Shown here one piece after another: positions 21,301-33,300 of a stretch of 64,000 nucleotides of DNA. Each line of letters opens with the position of its first letter. The first letter of the stretch is position 1. The notes beneath the pieces were generated by a model. The model was given only the letters and a program-made list of their open reading frames with translations, was not told where the DNA came from and ran no database searches. Origin of the DNA: Haliotis asinina (taxonomy: Eukaryota; Mollusca; Gastropoda; Lepetellida; Haliotidae); contig NC_090280.1 of the NCBI RefSeq assembly GCF_037392515.1, positions 22,573,118 through 22,637,117 of the forward strand, written 5' to 3'. The position numbers and the translations under genes were made by a program.

Positions 21301-24300
21301 GACACATGTACTGTCTAGACATAGACACATCTATAGCTGGTATGTACAACACAGCCTTCCTGTGTCCTGTCATCACCATCTGTCTTGATGTGTCCCACCA
21401 GGTTACAGTGCAGGCAGGGTTACAGTCAGCAGAACATCTCGTCGTTACAGGTATCACTTCCTCCAGTTTGCCCCTTATGCCGTCAAAGTGTATCTGGTCA
21501 GGTCCATCTGCAATGCATGTGAGATGGTCAGCTAGGAAGGAAGTCTTTTTCTGAGATATAAGTCTAGTTTCCGTCTGTGACGTAAATGTCTGAATAAAGA
21601 CCAGCTGCTTGGTTTGGCCTGTGCTCTTGGGATTCATAAGAATGGCAAACCTTCCTGTCTCGCGATCGTATCAAGTTGTTTTCCTCTAACAATAAGTACC
21701 GTCTACAGCTGGGACACCGTGGTAACTCACCCACCCACTCTGTTGCTATGCGCAACTCTTGACAACATATCCGGGTGATCATACCAGCGCCCCGTTCCTC
21801 AAAGCGATCGTAATTCCCATACTTTACCACAGACGTACGACAGTTCGCTTTGAGGAACGGGGCCCAGCCGCAGTTTTGATAAGTTCTGAAACCTTCAACT
21901 GATCATTGAAGCAAACCTGTCGCTCATTCCTATCCGAACTTTCACAATAATGATTTCTGTTCTGTTTACACAGAACTTCTGCGAAAGAAAGTTGTCACAA
22001 AAGTGTGACTCAGCAGAGTTTCAAGGATACGTAATACGAGGTTCTGTTACCTAAAGCAAGGTAGGTTCTTACTCACAGAGGACATCAAACACATATCCGT
22101 GACTCCAGTCAGACTCCAGTCCCTCCTCCACAGCCTGGCAACTGTAGATGTATCCCCAGTTCTCTCTGCTGGTGTGAATTATTGTCAGGTCATCTCCACT
22201 TGTAGGAGACACATCACCAGATTCTAGCAGGGTCCTGTCCCTCCTCCAGATGTAGGTCATGGTCAGACGGTGATGGTCCGGGGGCAGACTCCGGGAGGAG
22301 GAGGAGCATGTGAGGGTGACATTCTCACCTGATACAGGTGAGGCAGGTCCGGTGATGGTAGGTGCGGTTGGCCTCTCTGTGAAAAAATATAACAAAGACC
22401 TTAACCTTAACGCTTGTGTCAATGTACTACAATGTCAATGTTTTTACTAAATCCTCTATACTTGTTCATTAATTTTCCATCTATTAAATGTTAAACAGTT
22501 TAAGTGTTCACTCGTCACGCCAAGGATCCTCACTCACTCACTCAGTGTTCCACAGTTACAACAGAGAATACATGTTGACTGGATCTTAATGCTTCAAACC
22601 GTTTTGTTGAATAAATATGATAGTTACCACGCAACTACTTACTGAATCGAGTTAAAAGTATTTTCCATAGTGAGGCGGTAAAAGATGCAAGACTGGTGCA
22701 CTCGGATACACTTATTCATGTTAACCTGCGATAAAGCTTCTTTGTCGGCAAATATATGTCTTTTGGCATGGTTAATATCCTGCATTGGGAATAAACATTG
22801 TATTTAGCGACCCTTGTGCGTAGTAATGCGTGACGTCACAAGTTCGGTCACCCAGTTTTCTAATGATCACTCATTTGACTGCGTTACAATATGTAGTTCG
22901 CAGTCAACTTATATGTTAAAGAACTTATTGTTGTCACCAAATATTAACTTAGTTTGAAAAATGACAAGAAATACATATGGAATTTGGGAAACTTTCAGTT
23001 AAACTTTTGAACAACAAATATAATGTTCTCCCCATCGAAACAATACCCCTTATGAACTCTCCAGTCTCATGTGTAAATTACTCATCGGTGTCAAGAAAAA
23101 GAACGGATCAGACCCCGAACCACTAGTTCTCAGATGTAAATTAGAGAGGTCATATCTCTCATTACGAGACAACAATTTTCTCTCATCAAGGCACTCACAG
23201 TGCACGGCCGTCAATCTGGAATCTGGACACGATCGCCGATAGATGGGCGTATTTGTTTACAGCTGAAAGTAGTCACTAAAATTTGCATATGACCTCTCTA
23301 ATTTGCATCGGTATCCGTATATGACCGCAAGGGATACCGAAAATATCCGTTGGCTTTATGATAAATACAGAAGAACCAGCATATCTCTGGAATAGTTGAC
23401 ATAAATACCACACACAATACACACGCATGCACACACACAATACACACATGCAGACACTCGCGCACACACAATACACACATGCACACACACAGTACACACA
23501 CACAATACACACATGCACACACACAATACACACATGCACACACAATATACCCATGCACACATGCACACACACAATACACACATGTACACACAATACTATG
23601 GAATACTGTAAGGGGCATTCTCGCGATCTCGACCTTTGGAAGCAATTTTAAAAAGTCACAAGTGCGAAAATGCGAGATCGCGTGAACGTGAGATTTGACC
23701 AAAATCTCGGGTTCTCGCGATCTCGCATTCTCGTGTTTTTGGTACAGAGCACGTTTCTGTCAAAAGTCGATAACATGAGAATTCGACATTTGTACATGCT
23801 GTCAGACCTCGCAAACTCGACTTGTCAAAAAAGGCCACAAAAACACGAAATCACGAGAAAACGAGATTGCGATGTTTCATTTTCTTGCATTCTCGTTGGT
23901 GTTGCGCATGCGCATTATCTCGAGGTCAAGGCGCATGCGCATGTTAGTAGCGTTGTGGTCATGCTTCATTCACGCTTTTCACTTCCCAAGCATTTAACAA
24001 ATTTATGACAATGCTTGAAAATCCTTTGTAGTCTATGTAAGCCCGCTCCTGTTTTTATAATTTCTTATGTACTTCAAAATCCTGAACATGTTCCATATAA
24101 TTTAATAAACGAAATAGAGAACATGGATGTCAAATATAAGCGGAAACACTAAAGTGTGCAGAAGCTGGAAATAGGTTAACGTCAGTGAGTGATAAACTAT
24201 TGGATAAAGCCGCATCAATTCGCGACTATTCGCAGCTACACTGTCAGCTATAGAAATAATTACTGGCATGCGAGTTTCTACATGATGTAATTTCATGTAA

Positions 24301-27300
24301 AGCTAGCATTAGTCTGTCTCACAGTCCCTAAACACAACATTGTCCCTCCTGAATAGCCCTCAGTGCAATGCTTAAGCCCTAAGTGAAGCAAGTATAGATT
24401 TCATCAGGTCAGGTTCAGGTCTGGTCTCCTTTTCATTTTATACTAATCTATTTGTCACAATCAAAATTATATATTCACAGACAAAGCCTTAGTCTATGCT
24501 AGTAGTGTGTAGCAGGCTGCTAAAATGTGCTTGTCTGGTGTTTATTCGACACCATATTAACTACTTTCGGCCCAAAATACTAGTTTGTCTTCCGCTCCCA
24601 CCTGACTGCAAAACATCCTGACTTACACAGTTCTTTGTCTCCTGGCTCCAAGAAATAGAAATACATTTGTGTCGCTAATATTTGTGTTCCCGTAGCGGCC
24701 ATGACACAGTGAGTCCAATGCTTTATTAACGCAGACTACGGGTTATGAGTGACATAACTGTTCCATATCGGGGTGGAAGAAGGCTCTCTGTTATAACACA
24801 AATATACACAATATGCATAACATAGCATCACATCTAATGAACTTGTCGTCATAATCATCATCATCGTAAATGCATAATCATAATGCATAAAGGTACACGT
24901 ACAGTGATTAAGCGCCGCAATATAGCACAGATGACTTACGTTATCACAGGTTTACGGTGATATTCAAAACGAGAGTTAGCAAAAATATTTATATTAATAC
25001 ATAGTATAATAATGAAATGGACTAGAGATACTGTGTACAGAACCTGGGGGTAACGCGAAAGATATTGTACAAAGAAACCTATAACGTGTGAGTGACACGA
25101 GAGTGGGTCTGCATATCCAGCAACACCACAGTCAACGCATGCATTAAACGCATATATGTACAACACACTGATCAAATGTAATCTGTGTCAAGTACATACA
25201 ATATACATGATAGGTGAGATAGATCAATCTTTGAAGATACAGACACTAGACAGCAAACAAGAACTCTAGCCAGCATATTGACCAATCAGAAAACAACTTA
25301 ACCATAAATGATTCAAAATGATTCATACAAGTTAAATGGTAAACTGTATATTGACTTTTGTTTGTTTACCATGAGCATATTTGTACCTATTTTGCGTATT
25401 GATTAATATTAGGGTTTAATTGACTATGTGTGTCACAATTAAAATGCCTAGCAACTAACCTTTGACTCTGACCTAACTGTGACACAGAATTGTAAATGAA
25501 ACTAAAAGAAAAGAGGATGCTGACAACTACTTACAGCTTAAATACATAAAACATTCGTGGTCTACGAGACCACTATATTCTGATATAAAATAATATATGC
25601 CTATTATTTATTTATTTGTGTACACAATATACAACCACTTAATTCATCCCTATTACACCATACGTTCTTTGCTTGGTGAAATACTCCACAAACGTATCGT
25701 ACGACAGTAATTTACACAGGTACCCAAAAAAGTTCGCCTTCAAAAAAGTAAATGTGGTTTAATATTCCTTCCGTCTTCCATGCTTTTTAGAAATTAATCA
25801 ACCTCTCTGAGCTACCCGTGATCTGAATTCAACATGACTGTATAGGTAACTGGCAGAAAAGCGCGAGATTGCGAGATTGCGAGATTGCGAGATCGCGAGA
25901 TTTGTCAAGTGTCGCAATCTCGCGTTCTCACGTCCTCGCGTTCTCGTGTTTTTGAAAATGGCTATCTAGAACTGTATATGCAATTGGTACAAAAGCACGA
26001 GAACGCGACATTGCGAGATCGCGAGATCTCGTGTTCTCGCGTTCTCGTGTTTTTGAAAATGGGTATCTAGAACTGTATAGGCAATTGGTACAAAAGCACG
26101 AGAACGCGACATTGCGAGATCGCGAGATTTGTCAAGTGTCGCAATCTCGTGTTCTCGCGTTCTCGCGTTCTCGTGGTTTTGAAAATGGCTATCTAGAACT
26201 GTATAATTTTATGCAATTGGTTCAAAAGCACGAGAATGCAAGATCGCGAGATTTTTCAATTGTCGCAATCTCGCGTTCTCGTGTTTTTGCTAATGATTAC
26301 ATAGAACTGAATAGGTAAATGAAACCAAAACTACGAGAACGCGATATTGCGAGATCGCGAGATTTGTCAAGTGTCGCCATCTCGCGTTCTCGTGTTTTTG
26401 AAATCACAGTCTAGTACTATATTGGCACTTGGAACAAAAACACGAGAACGCGAGATCGCTAGATTTCTCAAAAATCGCAATGTCGCGTCCTCGTGTTTTT
26501 GAAAATCGCTACAATGCCATGGAAAAATATCTACTGCGCCAGTCGATGGTTAAAGTATGGATTGATAAGATGAAATCTATTTAACTTGATAATATTTCCA
26601 TCTTCATTGTGATGGTAACCAATGAAAACATTTGAAGTTTAACTCTCTGCCAGTGGGAACTGAAAAGTAACGAAGTCAATGTACATATTTATACTTATAT
26701 AATAATATATAATCCTTATATATATATATAATCCTAATTAGCTTTGTTATCATATTATTTCGCGTTTTGAAACTTAATAAGAAGCGTCATCATATACGTA
26801 TAGTGCATATATAACATTGTACATGTGGTAATATCTAGACATTTTATAGATTGGCAACCTGAATCATATTTCACACACACACGCCTTAAGTGCGATCTAG
26901 TGTATGTTGAATCATTACCAAACTGAAAAATTAGTCTCATCGATCAGTTCAGACAATGATCTACAGCTCGTCCAATCCGATTTTTTTTCGTGTGAAAGTG
27001 AAAAGAGACAATACAAACATCTATTGTTACACGAAATTCCAATTCCTTGTTTCATAAGCAAATGGTATTTACAAATTAATTTCAATTTTAAAGATTTTAA
27101 AAAGTCGTATTTCTATATTTAATATCGAGGTTTAGGCAGCATGGCGTTAACTGAGACGTCACAGACTGCCACTGTTTGAAGTTAAGGGGTTTGGTGGCAA
27201 ATGTAAGCGGGCGGAGCAGAAAAAAAATCCCCAGCAAAGCCCGGAGAGATTTTCACGACTCAAAGGGGTTACATATGCTACGAAACCCGAGGAGGAGTAT

Positions 27301-30300
27301 TTTATCCAAATTTGAACAGTCATGAATGTAAAACACAAATACTAGTTTGTATTAATTCAGATTTGTGCAATTTTTCTTGTGTGAACACTATATTGATGGA
27401 TCAGCCCTCATGATGGATCAGCCTGGCATTCAAAACCTTGTCTTGCACGTTCATAACACGTGCTAAACGTGCCCTGCACGTGCGGCTGCTCATTCTTCTC
27501 TGGTATCCTTCGTAGTCTAGTGGATAAAACCTCCACGCAAGAGAGCGAACGGTTGCGGATTCCAAACCAGTTACCAGCTGTATTTTGGAGTGTGTGAGTG
27601 AGTATAGTTTTACGCCGCACTCACCAATATTCCAGCTATTTGGAAGCGGTCTGCAAATAATCGAGTCTGGACCAGACAATCTAATGAGCAACAACATGAG
27701 CAGAGATCTGTCCAACTGGGAACCGATGACATGTGTCAACCAAGTCAGCGAGCCTGACTACCTGATCCCCTGTATTTTGAAAGTTTTCAGTAATGTAATA
27801 TTTTGTGATAGCTGTATCAGTCATAAAAAGCATGGTCATTCCACCTTTCATTTGGTTAAATAACGACCATTTCCAAACCTAAATTATGACATGGTCGAAA
27901 TGTAACCTGACATGAGATTTCAAAACGTGTTCTTCAAAACCTAGGTTTAGATTGAGTGAGTTTAGTTTTACGCCGCACTCAGCAATATTACAGCTATATG
28001 GCGGTGGTCTGTAAATAGTCGAGTCTGGACCAGACAATCCAGTGATCAACAACATGAGCATCGATCTGCGCAATTGGGAACCGATGACATGTGACCACCC
28101 GATCCCGTTAGTCGCCTCTTACGACCAGCTGAGTCGCCTTTTATGGCAAGCATGGGTTGCTGGAGGCCTATTCTACCCCGGGACCTTCACGGGTCCTAGG
28201 TTTAGAAATGATCAGTGCAACGTCACAGCAGAGCACTACCTGATTATGGAAGAAACCTAGTTTACTGCAGCCAAAATCGGAGATAGGTTAATAAGAGATC
28301 GTTATCAATCTTCATTGCGCTTCTATGAACGTTTTATCACGGCCACTACGTTTCGTTTCGTTTCCTATGCTATCCTATTCCCTTGTTTTGTTTTGTTTTT
28401 TTCATTAAACGTCCGGCTCTCGCCGTGTCTGTATTGAAGCGTTGGTGTTGTTGTTTACTGGCGCTCGCTATACAACGAATAGTGTCCACGTTCTATCACG
28501 ATCAATTACGCTCCTTTGTGCTACGACACATTCTTCTGCGTTTGGTGTGCTTTCCTATGAATTGTGTCACGCTGCCAGACAAAATTAATTATTGTGAATT
28601 CATGACATAGCTTGAAAATCCTTTGTAATTTGCATAACGAAGTGTATGGTAGTGTATATAATCCCGCTCCCGTTGATAGAATTTCCTATGTACTTCAGAA
28701 TCCTCAACACGTTCACTATACTTTAACAAACGAAATAGTGAACTTAAGTGTCAAATATAAGTAAAATCATGAAAGTGTCTGGAAGCTGAGGAACATATTT
28801 ACGTCAGTGAGCGATAAAATAATGCTTAAGGTCGCATCGGTTCTCAGCTATTCGCAGCAAGACCGGCAGTTACAGCAAAATTCACAGACCAGTGAGAATC
28901 TCCATAACGTAATATCACACACGGCTATCATTAGTTTGTCTCACAGTCCCTAAAGACGTATTTTAGCCCACCCATGGGAGAGATTTTTAATATCGCTCTC
29001 AATTAGCGGAATTAAATAAACATGAGCTGAAATTTGTCAGGATACTTACAGACATACTTTCATTTATTTAGAACCCCCAAAATATTACTTCGGCTAGGGC
29101 CGAGCTCTCAAAGCCAGCTTAAATCTAGAACATGGATCTTGAATTGTAGTTAAATACCTAGATTGGTATCATATCTACCGATGTTTACGTAAATATGATT
29201 CCAATCTATGGCTTGAAATACACTTGAAGATACATTTGAGAGGTCAAAGATGCTTCTGAAGGAACGTGCCAAGCCGGACAGAACGCTTGTGATATAGTGT
29301 GTCTGTTGAGACTATACAGAAAAGAGTGCTGTGCTTTGAGCAAACTTGTTGGCTCATGCTCTACTAAGTTTTATTTAGGTAGATATAATTGCATTTTGTC
29401 TGTCATGTGTACTAGTAAATTTATGCATTTGCATACTCGCGGGCTAACGGCTTTCGGTTCAATTTATGCTTTTCAGAATACAGTGGAAATACATACGATT
29501 TTTGTACGTGCGAATGCTTGGTTCGATCCTTTATAACATAGTACAAAATGTTGTGATTTAATATATTTCTTTTAACACATATTAATAATCATGTCACAGT
29601 TGCCCATGGCCACTCTTCTTTAACATAAACGTGCTGATTCAGCTTGAGACAATAAAGGTTAATTAGGAAACCCCAAGAGTTTTAATTAAGGAAAGAAAAG
29701 CTGTCAAAACACTGTCACTTCCTGCCCAGGACCCCAGGATGTCACACCCTCACAAGAGAAGTAAGGAACCTTCTCACACAGCTAGACAACACATAACAAC
29801 AAGACAGTATCTTTTCTCTGGGACTCTCGGTATGTTATGAATGTTGGTTTTTCATCGTTAACTATACAGTTTCAACCAAACCATACCTGGAATTCAGATT
29901 TCGTTTTAATATTCTGCATTCCAGTTTTAGTAGTACCCGGTGGCCCCTTTTAGGCCATCCCGCAATCAGGTGTTCTCGCGTTCTTATGTTTATTGAGATC
30001 GATACATAAAATAGAAGAGTACGGGCAACTCCTGCAAAAGCACGAGATCGCGATATAGCGAAATGACGAGATCTGTCAAATGTCGCGATCTCAGAAATCA
30101 TTACCTGGAACTGTATGGGCCATGGACACAAAAGCAAGTGAACGCGAGTTTGCGAGATATAACTGATGCAAACTCCTGTCAGTTTCAAGTCCTGCTTTGT
30201 ACTTGGACGAATGACAGATTCCAGCCACGCAGTAGTTTACCATCTCTACTGACATGATTTTTGATTGGATCGAGCGCAAATTCAGAGAATTCATGTATTT

Positions 30301-33300
30301 TCCAAACCCAACATCTCTATAAAAAAATTTCATGGATAACGACTTGTTTTAGTGTGTATGATTTTGTTTGACAACATTATATGAATCCATACTGAAACGA
30401 CGCATCAAGTACACAAAAAGAAGTTGTTATCCATAAAGAATCTTACTTTCTTGTGACTCGCTATACTTCTAAAATGCCCATCAAACAGATCATCTGTCTG
30501 TACACACAATGAACCCTCAGCATATCAGCAAATGAAACAGCCAATCAGAAGCCGTCGTTACTCTTGAGTGCACATCCAGGTGCTAAGACTGGGTTCGGTC
30601 TCCCGAGGACTTCGTTTTGGGGGAAGTAAGTCCAAGTACAAAATATTGCACTTTTGAATCGCGATTGTACGCTTATAATTTTGTTTATTTCGTTTTTGTA
30701 AAAGCAGCAATGGATATTACATATCATGAATAAGTGATGAATGTCTTTTAATTATGTTTGATTTTTTGGTTGCATGTGACCTTCAGTCATTGAACACAAC
30801 AGGTATTAATATGCTTGTAAACCAAATAAAACTCAGCACTCGGAATATCATTTAACAAATAGTAGTAGTTCGTGTTTGGTACTATTTTCTCTATCCTATA
30901 AGTATGAATACATTTGACCAGTGTATGGCACTTACACGAGGTTATTGCATACGTTGACTGTGCGGATGCTGGATGTGTGGACACAGTCCCGTGTCACCCA
31001 CTAGATAGGCTTCGTTGTACAATATTTATAGTATATTCTAATTCAGCTTAGTATGTAACACGACTTCCGACTGGTCAATGCTATGAAATACCGACCGTAT
31101 AATCAGCATATACGGCCGCAATTTGATAACCGATTAACCAAAACCTTTGAATGAATCCCAACACTGTCAGGGTAACGCTGTTTTTTTCATATTTTGTATA
31201 CATTTGCAGAAGCGCTAGGTCAGTTAACTCACCTATCCCGCAAAAAATGGATGGAAAGACAGCGCAGTATCATAAATTTTGTTGTAAGATCAAACAATTT
31301 ACTCGCAACGGGCTGTTCACCCATCATTGTTAGATCATGGAACAAGATTCATGACGTCATTATGGAGTGTCACGTCAACCACTATAACGTCATTTGACTA
31401 AAGAACTGTAACGGTCCGTCGGTAAGGAATCAAAGGACCATTATCATTTACAGCGGTCCGCTCATTTCTGATAACCAGAGGGCGGTTTCATGTTAATTCC
31501 ATTTTATTTTAACTGTAACACTATGATTTCTTCATCATAGTCAGGCTTAGTCAGTGTGAACATAACAACCGTGCTGAAGGGAACTAATTTGTCTGGTGAT
31601 TGTCTAAGTTCATGGAGTGATATGATTAACCTTTGAGCTAGGGGAACTTTGACCTGATTTTAAAAAAATAATTTTGTTTTCACTAAAAAAAGCATAAAAC
31701 GAGTTGAATTAGAATTGGGATAATGTACTGTGGTTGACGAATTAGGGACGTTACGAAGTTATATAACCTACGGTACATATGCCCAGTCCGTCAAACACAG
31801 TACAATTATCCCCTATTTTCACCATTAGGCCACATGTTATTTTAAGGTAGCGCTATTTTCAGGGCATATCATTTGCGAAAGCCCGAGGTCTTTCACTAAA
31901 TGCCCGACGAAGGAGCGCAGTTAGAAAGGACCGAGGGATCCTGTAAATGATAATGCCCTGACAATTAGCGTTACCGCTATTATAGCTAAAATAAATATAA
32001 TTTTTAGTGAAAAAGAACACAAGCAACGGCATCAGTTTAGAAGCATTTACTGCTAACAACAAACGACGAAGATCAATGACACACATTTTACAAATATAGA
32101 CACAACACAGATGACGTCACTGTTTTCAGTGCTCAACAACGTTAGCCTTCCAGTCGATATTTTTATTGCTGTATGTTGTAATTTATGGAACGATTGTGAT
32201 GGTTGGCACAAGCAAGAAAGTGCATGATGACACATGTGTATGTGACGAATGTGATCATTATATTGTCAATAATGAGCTCAGGTTCAAACGAGCCGTAGGT
32301 GATTGAACTTCAACTGCTGAGCTACTTATGACGTCACCTAACAACGGGATGGATAATGACCCTCATCAAGCATTTTACAGACATTAGCAAGCTACATTGA
32401 CCGCTCATTTCCGATAACGTGCGATAATAATTCTATCCATTTCAGCTCTAAAACTCTTTACGCAACGTTCATTTTGTTGATCACTGTAAACATGTAATCA
32501 CGAAAGTGACCTGTGTTATATTGCATGGCGTAATACATGTATACGCCCTCTGCTTATTATGAAGGCATGTTCATCAGATGTGTTTTGATGTTATGTACAT
32601 AGTGTATATTATATGTTAGCCTGGCATTAACGTTTTGCCTGTGAATATATAAATTTTTGATTGTATACCCATTTAAACTGAAAACGCGCCCAAGACAGAA
32701 TAGACCTGAACCCGAGGAAAATCAAGACTTGCTTCATTTAGGGCTAAACCATTGCAGTGAGGGCTGGACAGTAGAGAAAGATAATGTCTTCAGGGACTGT
32801 GAGACAGACTAATGCTGGCCTCATATGATATTACATAATGGAGAAACTCACTGGTCTGTGATTATTTCTGTGACTGCCGGTGTTGCTGCGACTAGCTGCG
32901 AACTGACGCGGCTTTAAGCATTATTCCATACAATACACACATGCTCACACACAATGGACACATGTACACACTCACTGCACACTAACACACACATATTCGG
33001 ACCCATGTCGCTATATACCAGCATACGATAATTTCCTCCCCTCAGCTTTCACTATTGGCAATAGAAGGTTAAACAGCTATTCAGTCATGTTGGAGATGCA
33101 TTGCAACAGTCAACCTTTATTCTTCATATACTACTCACGTACTACAACGAGGACCTGTCTACATCCAGTAACTTCCTGTCCATTGATTCTCTGACAGTAG
33201 TAAGTACCAGCGTCCTGTACAGTAACATTGTAGATGGTAAACCCCAGCTGTCCGGTCTGTAATGGTGAGTCCTCCCCGGTGTATCTGATCCTGGTCCTGT

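Larger units (their letters stand above)
22377..33138. other. 10.8-kb intron of gene 1, repeat-rich
   Basis: No V-a module or other exon is visible, unlike genes 0 and 2, where V-a lies 1.0-2.7 kb upstream of Ig-A. It holds the CGAGA palindromic satellites (23.6, 25.9, 30.0 kb), a CA repeat, two SINEs, three copies of an approximately 250-350-bp dispersed repeat and otherwise anonymous AT-rich sequence. Confidence 0.55.

Noticed and set aside
23276-23702. Cys/Val/His-rich frames on both strands
   Set aside because: Products of the CA-rich minisatellite.
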